This document shows, one piece after another, positions 55,330-63,780 of a stretch of DNA of 64,000 nt. Below the pieces are notes generated by a model. That model ran no database searches. It was given only the letters and a program-made list of their open reading frames with translations, and was not told the DNA's origin. Position 1 is the first letter of the stretch. Each line of letters starts with the position of its first letter. The translations under genes and the position numbers were made by a program. Source of the stretch: Enterobacter sp. JUb54 (GTDB lineage Bacteria > Pseudomonadota > Gammaproteobacteria > Enterobacterales > Enterobacteriaceae); contig NZ_CP060418.1 in the NCBI RefSeq assembly GCF_014298075.1, positions 124,001 to 188,000 of the forward strand, read 5' to 3'.

Positions 55330-56718
55330 TCAGGCGTCAGCCAGCTGCAGAGAGGACGCTTCCTCAGCGTCTTTTTTACGCTGCAGTTCGAGCTCCAGCG
55401 CTCCGCGATGAGACAGATAGCAGAACAAAATACAGCAGACAATCCCGCCCATCAGCAGATAAAAACCACCGTGCCAGCCCATTTTATCAACCATGACGCC
55501 AAACAGACTGGTACCCAGTGAGGCGCCAAAGATGTAGCTCATAAAACCACGTAAACCCACTGCGGAGCCCACCGCAAAGCTGGGTACAATTTCCATTGTT
55601 TGCACAGAAGCAAGAAATTGCGGGACATAAATCAGACAGCCTACGATGGCGGCAAAAACAGTGACCATCAGCAAAGATTCACTTTTCCAGTAGCCGATAA
55701 GGCAAACAAAAATCAGCGCCATGCAGATCATCGCCAGTGGCATACGACGCCCTTTGAAGAGCTTGTCGGATAACCAACCAGCCAGGAGCGTAGAGGGGAT
55801 CGCGGCCCATTCAAAAAACAGGAACGCAACACTCATCTGTTCTTTGGAAAAGTGTTTGACCGTAAGCAGGTAAATAGGCAGCCAGCTGATCATACCGAAT
55901 CGCACCATGTAGACGAAAACGTCGACCAGTGAGACGTACCATGCATTCTTATTGCGTAAGACGTAGGTGCAGAATATTTGGAACGCCGTCATATTCTCTG
56001 GTGCTTTTGTCGTAGGGTGAGTTTTGAGTACCACTTTTTCTTCCGGCATCATCTCTTCCAGCGTGGGGAGACCTTCCTTACGCGGAGAACCTTTACCCAG
56101 CACCAGCACCACTAATGCAAAAATGACGGCGACGCAGGCCGGAACAATATAGCTTGCGCTTTGCCAGTGCTCGCTGCCCAGAATAGCAAATCCGGCCCCA
56201 ACGATTGGTGCGACAATACCCCCGCCGACGTTATGAGAAATATTCCAGAAGGCCCCTACACGCCCGCGTTCCCGGCGAGGGAACCAGTTTGCAATGGTAA
56301 TAAAAGAGGGGCCAACGCCCATCCCCTGAAACAGACCATTAAGAATAACCAGCGCGGCGAAAATCCAGAAGGCGGTACTGAAGCCCAGGCCCACGTTGAC
56401 GATGGCGCACAGTACCAAACCCGCAGCCATAAATACTTTCGGGCTGGCTTTATCTGCCAGACTACTCATTACGCCTTTGCTGATACCATAGGCAATAAGC
56501 ATACAGCTGCTGAGTAAACCTATCTGGGTCGCGCTGAGATCTAATTGCTCTTTTAAATAAGGCGTTGAGAGTGTGAAGTTATTACGTACAATATAATACG
56601 CCAGATATCCTAAAAATACGCTAAGCAATGCTTGCATACGGTATCGGCTATAGGTTTCCTGAACTTTCTCCGCAGGAATTTTATCTGCGGCTTGTCCTGT
56701 TTTAAATATTGATAACAT
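55330..56718 (-). CDS. pgtP: Phosphoglycerate transporter PgtP
   Basis: Inner membrane antiporter of the organophosphate:phosphate (OPA) MFS family, importing 3-phosphoglycerate, 2-phosphoglycerate and PEP. 462 residues, twelve predicted spans, about the Salmonella length (463). OPA signatures: YYIVRNNFTLSTPYLKEQL, FPRRERGRVGAFWNISHNVG and MVRFGMISWLPIYLL. Related to UhpT and GlpT. It is divergent from pgtCBA, its regulatory genes, with repeated motifs in the spacer. Confidence 0.93.
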   Translation of the reverse strand: MLSIFKTGQAADKIPAEKVQETYSRYRMQALLSVFLGYLAYYIVRNNFTLSTPYLKEQLDLSATQIGLLSSCMLIAYGISKGVMSSLADKASPKVFMAAGLVLCAIVNVGLGFSTAFWIFAALVILNGLFQGMGVGPSFITIANWFPRRERGRVGAFWNISHNVGGGIVAPIVGAGFAILGSEHWQSASYIVPACVAVIFALVVLVLGKGSPRKEGLPTLEEMMPEEKVVLKTHPTTKAPENMTAFQIFCTYVLRNKNAWYVSLVDVFVYMVRFGMISWLPIYLLTVKHFSKEQMSVAFLFFEWAAIPSTLLAGWLSDKLFKGRRMPLAMICMALIFVCLIGYWKSESLLMVTVFAAIVGCLIYVPQFLASVQTMEIVPSFAVGSAVGLRGFMSYIFGASLGTSLFGVMVDKMGWHGGFYLLMGGIVCCILFCYLSHRGALELELQRKKDAEEASSLQLADA

Positions 56719-57089
56719 GTTGTCACCTGTACTTTTAATTGATATAGACGGCAGGAGTAATAGACATGAAGAGTGCGGTAATTACCTTCTGCCTTCAAGT
56801 TCACGTAACGTGTCAAAAGTGACTCAAATTAGTGAGTCGACTGGACATTTTTGACTCAATAATTAATGACTGACTGAGTTATTATTCTTTTTGATATCAG
56901 ATTTAGCTTGGTCTTGTGCGGCTATTAACAAATTAGACAACCATCATCTGGTATCCTTATTACGTATCCTCAAGGATTGCGTAGATAACTCCGTGTTCGC
57001 CGCCATCATTACGGATAATTAAAAACGGGTAAGTTTTGCCACAATTTTTATTTCGCGGAAAATTGGAATTTATGAGAGGGATCACAATC
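56719..57089. promoter_or_regulatory. pgtP/pgtC divergent control region
   Basis: 371 AT-rich bases. GACTCA-N6-TGAGTC (56821-56838) is a perfect inverted repeat; TGACTCA (56852-56858) and TGAGTT (56875-56880) form a second, wider pair 32 bases on. They lie 103-162 bases upstream of pgtP and are the best candidates for PgtA sites. No convincing sigma-54 promoter was found. Confidence 0.5.
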
Positions 57090-58343
57090 ATGTTTTGTCA
57101 CCAGGTCAGAGCACTGTGCAAAATCGGCGTTTTATTATCGCTGGTTCTGCTTTCCAGACCGGCGCTGGCACAACATGGCGAACTGGTTATGGCGACAACG
57201 TTTTCACCCAGTGCGACCGCGTGGATTATTCAGCGCTGGCAAACGCAGCCCGACTCCGTGATGATTCGGACGCTCAACCGTACCAGCGCTTCTCTGGAGC
57301 AGTTACTGGATACCTCCAGTGCTGAAAATGTCGACCTCATTCTGACCTCCTCACCGATGCTGCTACAGCATCTTCAAGAACATCAAAAGCTTGCGCTGCT
57401 GGAAGAGGTTCCCCGGAACAGCCAACGCCTGGTGCCTGAGTCGATTCGCTCCACCTCCGTTGCGGTGGCGATCTCGGGGTTTGGCCTGTTAATTAACCGC
57501 TCTGCGCTGGCAGCCCGCCATCTTCCCGCTCCCACAGATTGGGATGATTTGATGCAGCCGTACTATCAGGGGGCTTTGCTGATGAGCAGCCCGTCCCGGT
57601 CTGATACCAACCATTTGATGATTGAAGCGCTGTTGCAGCAAAAAGGCTGGGCCCAGGGCTGGGAAACGCTGCTGGCGAGTTCCGGTAATTTGGTGACGAT
57701 TTCATCGAGAAGTTTTGGCGTCGCCGATAAAATTAAGAGCGGGCTGGGCGTGGCCGGCCCGGTTATCGATAACTATGCCAATTTACTCTTAAACGATCCG
57801 CATTTAACCTTTAGCTATTTTCCTCAATCGGCGGTCTCTCCTACCTATGTTGCGGTGCTCAAGAAAAGCCAGCATGCAGGTGAAGCAAGGCGTTTCATTC
57901 GTTACCTGCTCAGCCCTGAAGGCCAACTGATCCTCGCCGATGCCAATACCGGTAAATACCCGGTCACGCCACTGAGTTCTGATAATCCAAGAGCCGCGCA
58001 GCAGGCTGTGTTGATGAATCAGCCGCCGTTGAACTATCGCCTGATACTGAAACGTCAGCGGTTGGTACAGCGCATGTTTGATACGGCGATTAGCTTTCGC
58101 CTCGCGCAATTAAAAGATGCCTGGCGGGCGTTGCACAGTGCGGAAGCGCGGCTTAAACGTCCTTTGCCTGAAATTCGTTCGTTGCTCACCCGCGTGCCGG
58201 TTGATCCTGCAAGCAGTGAAGATGAAGCCTGGCTGGCGCAGTTCGATAATAAAAGTTTTGCAGAGCAACAAATGATGGAATGGCAACTTTGGTTTCTGAA
58301 AAACCAGCGACAAGCGATCGCTAAACTGGAAGAGTTGAAATGA
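57090..58343 (+). CDS. pgtC: PgtC, periplasmic signal component
   Basis: 417-residue exported protein with an extracellular-solute-binding fold (ABC substrate-binding type) used for sensing, not transport: in Salmonella PgtC and PgtB relay the phosphoglycerate signal to PgtA. Signal peptide about 1-28, cut after RPALA. Body: SLEQLLDTSSAENVDLILTS, SGFGLLINRSAL, and FIRYLLSPEGQLILADANTG, typical of iron/phosphonate-type binding proteins. The C-terminal 80 residues are helical. Start: ATG at 57090 with AGAGGG upstream; ATG at 57072 is possible. Overlaps pgtB by four bases. Confidence 0.9.
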   Translation: MFCHQVRALCKIGVLLSLVLLSRPALAQHGELVMATTFSPSATAWIIQRWQTQPDSVMIRTLNRTSASLEQLLDTSSAENVDLILTSSPMLLQHLQEHQKLALLEEVPRNSQRLVPESIRSTSVAVAISGFGLLINRSALAARHLPAPTDWDDLMQPYYQGALLMSSPSRSDTNHLMIEALLQQKGWAQGWETLLASSGNLVTISSRSFGVADKIKSGLGVAGPVIDNYANLLLNDPHLTFSYFPQSAVSPTYVAVLKKSQHAGEARRFIRYLLSPEGQLILADANTGKYPVTPLSSDNPRAAQQAVLMNQPPLNYRLILKRQRLVQRMFDTAISFRLAQLKDAWRALHSAEARLKRPLPEIRSLLTRVPVDPASSEDEAWLAQFDNKSFAEQQMMEWQLWFLKNQRQAIAKLEELK

Positions 58344-60349
58344 CGGGCCGGTCGATGCTGCAACGTTTGCGGCAAATGAGCATCAGCAATAGCCTACGCG
58401 GCGCGTTTTTAATCGGGGCGCTTCTGACTCTGATTGTCAGTAGCGTCAGCCTTTACTCATGGCATGAGCAAAGTTCGCAGATCCGTTATTCACTTGATGA
58501 GTATTTTCCGCGTATCCATTCTGCTTTTCAGATTGAGGGAAGCTTAAATCTGGCCGTCGATCAGTTAAACGAGTTTTTACTGGCACCTAACACCACGGTG
58601 CGTTTGCAGTTGCGAAATCAGATTATCCAACAATTAGATAAGATTGAGCGGCTCAGCCAGGGCCTGACGCCCGAAGAGCAACAGCAACTTTCGATGATTT
58701 TGCAGGATAGCCGGAAATTGTTGTCCGAGCTGGACAGGGCGCTCTATAACATGTTTCTGGTGCGCGAAAAGGTCAGTGAACTCTCCGCCAGGATTGATTG
58801 GCTGCATGATGATTTCACGACCGAACTTCATTCGCTGGTACAGGATTTTACCTGGCAACAGGGAACGCTGCTTGATCAAATAGAAACCCGGCAGGGCGAT
58901 ACCGCGCAATATCTGAAGCGCTCACGGGAAGTTCAGAATGAGCAACAGCAGGTCTATACGCTCTCACGAATTGAAAATCAGATTGTTGACGATCTTCGCG
59001 ATCGCTTAAACGAGCTGAAATCCGGGAATGACTACGAGATGTTGGTCGAGACGCATATTCGCTATCTTGAGAATCTCAAAAAAACGGCCGATGAAAATAT
59101 ACGGGCGCTGGATGATTGGCCCAGCACCATCACTCTGCGACAAACCATCGATGAGCTGCTGGAAATCGGCATGGTTAAAAGCAATATGCCCAACACCATG
59201 CGTGATTATGTTGCTGCGCAAAAAGCGCTCATTGATGTCAGCCGCACCCGTGAAGCGACGCTGGGGCGATTTCGGATATTGCTGGAAACACAGCTGGGCA
59301 ATAGTCATCAGCAAATGCAGCGGTTTAATCAGCGAATGGAGCAGATTGTTCGCGTGAGTGGCGGGTTAATTCTGGTGGCGACATTTCTCGCACTTTTACT
59401 GGCATGGGCATTGAACCACTATTTTATTCGATCGCGATTGGTTAAGCGGTTTACCGCGTTGAATCAGGCAGTTGTGCAGATTGGGCTGGGCACGACGACG
59501 ACTGATATTCCCGTGTATGGCCGGGATGAACTCGGGCGAATTGCCGGTTTACTGCGGCATACGCTTGGCCTGTTAAACTCCCAGAAACGGCAGCTGGAGC
59601 AGGAAATTACCGAGCGTAAAGCCATTGAAGAGGATTTACGCTCTACGCAGGATGGACTGATTCAGGCGGCAAAACTGGCGATGGTCGGGCAAACCATGAC
59701 CACGCTTGCTCATGAAATTAATCAGCCACTGAATGCGTTATCAATGTATCTCTATACTGCGGGCCGCGCTATCGATATGGGCCAGACTGAACAGGCCAAA
59801 ACCACCTTGCTCAAAGGAGAAGGGGTGGTTAGCCGGATTGGCGCCATCATACGCTCTTTGCGGCAATTCACGCGGCGTGCGGATCAGGATCTTGCGTTGC
59901 AACCTGTCGACTTAACTCAAACCTTTACCGCGGCCTGGGAATTACTCTCCATGCGCCATAAGTCGCAACAAGCAGTGATGATTCTGCCCGAGAGAAATGC
60001 ATGGGTGTGTGGGGAGGACGTTCGCCTGCAGCAAGTACTGGTGAACATTCTGGCGAACGCTCTGGATGCGTGCCCTGGCGGCGCAGAAATTACCGTAACA
60101 TGGCAAACTGATGGTCATTCACGCTGCGTATTCATTGCCGATAATGGCCCCGGGTGGCCTGAGCATTTGCTGCCGATGCTGTTGAAGCCTTTTACGACCA
60201 GTAAGGATGTAGGGCTGGGCATTGGTTTATCGATCTGTGTCTCGCTAATGGCGCAGATGGGGGGAGAGCTACGTCTGGCATCGACCTTAACAAAAAGTGC
60301 CTGCGTAGTGCTGGAATTTAAAATGACGGAAGTAAACGATGGAGAGTAA
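58340..60349 (+). CDS. pgtB: PgtB, sensor histidine kinase
   Basis: 669-residue membrane kinase. First span about residues 17-40, a long mostly helical periplasmic part (about 41-335) with coiled-coil character, second span near 336-357, a HAMP-like linker, dimerisation helix with phosphoacceptor His458 in LAHEINQPLNALS, and ATPase motifs NILANALDACPG, IADNGPGWPEH and GLGIGLSIC. The His-box is of the DctB/NtrB-like type. PgtB acts with PgtC to control PgtA. Start overlaps pgtC by four bases; its end overlaps pgtA by 11. Confidence 0.93.
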   Translation: MTGRSMLQRLRQMSISNSLRGAFLIGALLTLIVSSVSLYSWHEQSSQIRYSLDEYFPRIHSAFQIEGSLNLAVDQLNEFLLAPNTTVRLQLRNQIIQQLDKIERLSQGLTPEEQQQLSMILQDSRKLLSELDRALYNMFLVREKVSELSARIDWLHDDFTTELHSLVQDFTWQQGTLLDQIETRQGDTAQYLKRSREVQNEQQQVYTLSRIENQIVDDLRDRLNELKSGNDYEMLVETHIRYLENLKKTADENIRALDDWPSTITLRQTIDELLEIGMVKSNMPNTMRDYVAAQKALIDVSRTREATLGRFRILLETQLGNSHQQMQRFNQRMEQIVRVSGGLILVATFLALLLAWALNHYFIRSRLVKRFTALNQAVVQIGLGTTTTDIPVYGRDELGRIAGLLRHTLGLLNSQKRQLEQEITERKAIEEDLRSTQDGLIQAAKLAMVGQTMTTLAHEINQPLNALSMYLYTAGRAIDMGQTEQAKTTLLKGEGVVSRIGAIIRSLRQFTRRADQDLALQPVDLTQTFTAAWELLSMRHKSQQAVMILPERNAWVCGEDVRLQQVLVNILANALDACPGGAEITVTWQTDGHSRCVFIADNGPGWPEHLLPMLLKPFTTSKDVGLGIGLSICVSLMAQMGGELRLASTLTKSACVVLEFKMTEVNDGE

Positions 60350-61586
60350 CGATTTTTCCATTCTGCTGATTGATGATGATGCTGATGTACTGGATGCCTA
60401 TACCTTGCTGCTTGAACAGGCGGGTTATCGTATTTTTGTATGTAATAACCCGCTGGACGCGCAGCAATGGATGCAGAAAGACTGGCCTGGGATTGTGCTT
60501 AGCGATGTCTGCATGCCGGGATGTTCTGGCATTGATTTAATGACGCTGCTGCATCGCGATGATAAACAGTTGCCTGTCTTATTAATTACCGGTCATGGCG
60601 ATGTTCCGATGGCAGTAGAGGCGGTGAAAAAAGGCGCATGGGATTTTCTGCAAAAACCGGTAGAACCCGGTAAATTACTGGCCCTGGTTGATACCGCGTT
60701 ATGCCACAGAAAGTCGGTTATAGCCCGTCGTTTACGCCATCAGCAAAGGTTACAGGTTGAGCTGGTGGGGCGCAGCGAATGGACGCAACGCTACCGGCAG
60801 CGTCTGGAGCAACTTAGCGAAACGGACATTGCCGTCTGGTTTCACGGAGAAGCCGGAACCGGGCGTATGACCGGCGCGCGTTATCTCCATCAGCTAGGAC
60901 GCAACGCCAGCGGGCCGTTCATCTGCCATGAAGTGATGCCTGAAAATACGGCTATGTTTCAGGAGGTAGTTGCCCAGGCCGATGGCGGCACGCTGGTATT
61001 GAGTCGTCCGGAGAATCTAAGCCGGGAGCAACAATATCAACTTGCGCAGCTGCAAAGTCTGGAACAGCGTCCGTTCCGTTTGATTGGTATCAGTCATTCA
61101 TCTCTTGTTGAGTTAGCCGCCGCCAATAATATTGTTGCTGAGCTTTATTACTGTTTCGCCATGACGCAAGTTTTCTGTCGGCCCTTGTCACAGCGGCTGG
61201 ATGATATTGAGCCTTTATTTCATTACTATTTAAACAAGGCCTGCCAGCGTCTTAATCATCCTGTTCCCGAAGTCGGGGGGGAAGTTCTGAAAAGAATGTT
61301 GCGCAGAGGATGGTCAAATAATATCCGTGAACTGGCGAATGCTGCTGAATTGTTTGCGGTGGGTGTTTTACCGCTGGCGGAAGTGGCCAATCCCCAGATG
61401 CATGTCAGTGAACCTACGCCCCTGGATCGGCGCATCGACGAAATTGAACGGCAGATTATTACTGAGGCTTTGAATATTCATCAGGGAAGGATTAATGAAG
61501 TCGCTGAGTATCTGCAAATCCCGCGCAAAAAGCTTTATCTGCGGATGAAAAAGCACGGTCTGAGTAAAGAGCACTACAAGATGTAG
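60339..61586 (+). CDS. pgtA: PgtA, response regulator of phosphoglycerate transport
   Basis: 415-residue regulator, same length as Salmonella PgtA. Receiver domain (1-120): acidic IDDDAD, phospho-acceptor Asp56 in VLSDVCMPGCSG, LITGHGDVPMAV and Lys in LQKPVEPGK. The middle (about 140-345) resembles the AAA+ domain of NtrC-type activators but is degenerate: Walker A reads GEAGTGRM without the Lys, the Walker B region reads GTLVLSRPENL, and GAFTGA is missing. The C-terminus (about 380-410) is a Fis-type helix-turn-helix, GRINEVAEYLQIPRKKLYLR. It probably activates pgtP with ordinary sigma-70. Salmonella has pgtE after it; not here. Confidence 0.94.
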   Translation: MESNDFSILLIDDDADVLDAYTLLLEQAGYRIFVCNNPLDAQQWMQKDWPGIVLSDVCMPGCSGIDLMTLLHRDDKQLPVLLITGHGDVPMAVEAVKKGAWDFLQKPVEPGKLLALVDTALCHRKSVIARRLRHQQRLQVELVGRSEWTQRYRQRLEQLSETDIAVWFHGEAGTGRMTGARYLHQLGRNASGPFICHEVMPENTAMFQEVVAQADGGTLVLSRPENLSREQQYQLAQLQSLEQRPFRLIGISHSSLVELAAANNIVAELYYCFAMTQVFCRPLSQRLDDIEPLFHYYLNKACQRLNHPVPEVGGEVLKRMLRRGWSNNIRELANAAELFAVGVLPLAEVANPQMHVSEPTPLDRRIDEIERQIITEALNIHQGRINEVAEYLQIPRKKLYLRMKKHGLSKEHYKM

Positions 61587-61636
61587 CGGAGCAAGGCTGC
61601 AATGATGCTGATTCCACGAGGGGCAGCGAGGGAGAA

Positions 61637-61711
61637 TGGTGTCCCCTGCAGGAATCGAACCTGCAACTAGCCCTTAGGAGGGGCTCGTTATATCCATTTA
61701 ACTAAGGGGAC
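61637..61711 (-). tRNA. argW: tRNA-Arg (CCT)
   Basis: 75 bases with CCA. Acceptor GTCCCCT / AGGGGAC, anticodon CCT in loop CTCCTAA, T-arm TGCAGGTTCGATTCCTGCA. In E. coli and Salmonella its 3' end is an integration site for phages; here there is no integrase, and no repeat of the 3' end nearby. Confidence 0.96.
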
Positions 61712-61785
61712 GAAGCGGCGGGAGTATAGCGTTTTTTTCCTTGTACGTTAAGCATCTATGGGTTGACTGCTTAAAGTGTCGCCAC

Positions 61786-62691
61786 TTAGGGGCATTTTTC
61801 ATCCTTGAGCCGCGCTTTTTTCTCGTTGCTCATGTCGTTGCGAATCTGGGCATGGCTCAGCAGGGCAAAAATAAACGTCCCCCCGCAAATGTTGCCCGCC
61901 AGCGTCGGCAGCGCGAAGGGCCAGATAAACTCCTGCCACGGCAGCGAGCCGTTGAAAATCAGATAAAAAATCTCGACGCTGCCGATCACAATATGGGTGG
62001 TATCGGCCAGCGCGATCAGCCAGGTCATCAGCACGATCACCACGATTTTCGCCGCGCCGGCTGCGGGGAACATCCACACCATGGTGGCGACCAGCCAGCC
62101 GGAAATAATCGCATTGGCGAACATCTCCATGGGCGTATTTTCCATCACCTTTAAGCTGATATCCTGGAATGCCTGGCGGGTGGGATCGTCAAATATCGGC
62201 ATCAGGTTAAAGGCCCACGCGGCAATGGCCGTGCCGATCAGATTCCCGGCCAGCACTACGCCCCACAGACGCATTAACAGGCCAAAATTACCGAGCGTTG
62301 GCTTATGCATAATAGGCAGGACTGCCGTGACGGTGTTTTCGGTAAACAACTGCTGGCGGGCCATGATGACAATAACAAACCCGAAGGTATAGCCGAGGTT
62401 CTCAAGCAAATAACCGCCGGGAACGTCGCTCAGATGAACATGGAATATCCCTTTTGCCACCATCGACGCTCCCATCGACAGACCGGCGGCTACCGCAGAC
62501 CACAGCAGCGCCAGCGCATCGCGCTCCAGCTCTTTTTCTCCTTCCTGGCGGATCTCTTCATGGGTGGCCATGGCGCGGGAGGGCAGGCGTTTCTCATTGA
62601 CCTCGATCTCTTTGCCATCCTGTTTTTCCTCGCTCTCAACTTCGATATCTTCGCTATCATGGTGAGAGTGAGATGTCGGTTCTGACGCCAT
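61786..62691 (-). CDS. yfdC: YfdC, formate/nitrite transporter (FNT) family protein
   Basis: 301-residue inner membrane protein resembling E. coli YfdC (310 residues). The N-terminal 65 residues are hydrophilic and highly acidic/basic (HDSEDIEVESEEKQDGKEIE), then six hydrophobic segments form an FNT pore: ALLWSAVAAGLSMGASM, GYTFGFVIVIMARQQLFTEN, GVVLAGNLIGTAIAAWAF, LVATMVWMFPAA, HIVIGSVEIFY and LAGNICGGTFIFALLSH. Substrate unknown. Neighbours argW and mlaA/fadL are as in E. coli. Confidence 0.92.
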   Translation of the reverse strand: MASEPTSHSHHDSEDIEVESEEKQDGKEIEVNEKRLPSRAMATHEEIRQEGEKELERDALALLWSAVAAGLSMGASMVAKGIFHVHLSDVPGGYLLENLGYTFGFVIVIMARQQLFTENTVTAVLPIMHKPTLGNFGLLMRLWGVVLAGNLIGTAIAAWAFNLMPIFDDPTRQAFQDISLKVMENTPMEMFANAIISGWLVATMVWMFPAAGAAKIVVIVLMTWLIALADTTHIVIGSVEIFYLIFNGSLPWQEFIWPFALPTLAGNICGGTFIFALLSHAQIRNDMSNEKKARLKDEKCP

Positions 62692-62956
62692 ATTGTGTCC
62701 TCCAGCGATGTCTCTCTCATAAGCGTAGAGATATTTCCATCGCCTGGTCCAGGAGAACCTCCTATTTTTTAGGTAATGGCAAGTTTAGCAATACGGATAT
62801 TGCAAAACATGTATAGAATCGGGTCGCAACAATAATGCCAAAAAGGCTATGCTGAATGCAGGCACCAGATTGCAATGTGTTTCGGGCGAGATCTTCAAGG
62901 AGGATGCCGTCCCCGGAGAACCCGCAGCAATAGCCAAAATTAACAGGGAGACACCT
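62692..62956. other. yfdC/mlaA divergent intergenic region
   Basis: 265 bases. A candidate -10 TATAGAAT at 62812-62819 faces mlaA, with a poor -35. The mlaA leader is then about 140 bases, ending in GGGAGACACCT before the ATG. No other feature seen. Confidence 0.35.
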
Positions 62957-63718
62957 ATGAATTTTCGCCTGTCGGCGCTCGCGCTTGGCGCCACATTGCT
63001 GGTGGGATGCGCCAGTTCCAACTCTGGCGATCGGACACAGGGGCGTTCGGACCCGCTTGAAGGGTTTAACCGCACGATGTTTGATTTCAACTTCAACGTG
63101 ATGGACCCGTACCTGCTGCGTCCGGTTGCCGTTGCCTGGCGTGATTATGTCCCGCAGCCAGCGCGTAACGGGCTGAGTAACTTTACCAGCAACCTGGAAG
63201 AGCCGGCGGTGATGGCGAACTACTTCCTGCAGGGCGATCCCTATAAAGGAATGGTGCACTTTACCCGTTTCTTCCTGAACACCCTTCTGGGGATGGGCGG
63301 CCTGATCGACGTCGCCGGTATGGCTAACCCGAAACTTCAGCGTGTTGAACCGCACCGTTTTGGTAGCACCCTGGGTCACTATGGCGTGGGCTATGGTCCG
63401 TATGTACAACTGCCGTTCTATGGCAGCTTCACGCTGCGTGATGAGGGCGGTGATATGGCGGATGGCCTGTACCCGGTGCTCTCCTGGCTGACCTGGCCGA
63501 TGTCGATCGGTAAGTGGGCGGTTGAAGGGATCGAGACCCGTGCTCAGTTGCTGGATTCTGACGGCCTGCTGCGCCAGTCGTCCGACCCGTATATCCTGAT
63601 GCGCGAAGCGTACTTCCAGCGTCATGACTTTATCGCCAACGGCGGTAAACTCACGCCGGCCGATAACCCGAACGCTCAGGCGATTCAGGACGATCTGAAA
63701 GATATCGATTCGCAGTAA
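62957..63718 (+). CDS. mlaA: MlaA (VacJ), phospholipid asymmetry lipoprotein
   Basis: 253-residue outer membrane lipoprotein that, with OmpC/OmpF, removes mislocalised phospholipids from the outer leaflet and hands them to MlaC. Lipobox LLVGC with Cys18. Body: DPLEGFNRTMFDFNFNVMDP, VAWRDYVPQPARNGLSNF, FTRFFLNTLLGMGGLIDVAG and GYGPYVQLPFYGSFTLRD, the doughnut-shaped MlaA fold. Start at 62957 is the family start; a 36-residue extension upstream is leader. Ends AIQDDLKDIDSQ as in E. coli. Confidence 0.96.
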   Translation: MNFRLSALALGATLLVGCASSNSGDRTQGRSDPLEGFNRTMFDFNFNVMDPYLLRPVAVAWRDYVPQPARNGLSNFTSNLEEPAVMANYFLQGDPYKGMVHFTRFFLNTLLGMGGLIDVAGMANPKLQRVEPHRFGSTLGHYGVGYGPYVQLPFYGSFTLRDEGGDMADGLYPVLSWLTWPMSIGKWAVEGIETRAQLLDSDGLLRQSSDPYILMREAYFQRHDFIANGGKLTPADNPNAQAIQDDLKDIDSQ

Positions 63719-63735
63719 GCCATCGCGAGAAAATA

Positions 63736-63767
63736 AAAAGGGTGAACATGATGTTCACCCTTTTTTA
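63736..63767. terminator. Terminator between mlaA and fadL
   Basis: Long perfect stem AAAAAGGGTGAACAT / ATGTTCACCCTTTTT with almost no loop and T-runs on both strands. Confidence 0.85.
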
Positions 63768-63780
63768 TATCGTCAGATTA

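Noticed and set aside
56719-57089. A sigma-54 promoter for pgtP or pgtC
   Set aside because: PgtA resembles NtrC, so I looked for GG-N10-GC on both strands. The nearest, TTGGTCTTGTGCGGC at about 56920, has nine and not ten bases between, and PgtA lacks GAFTGA.
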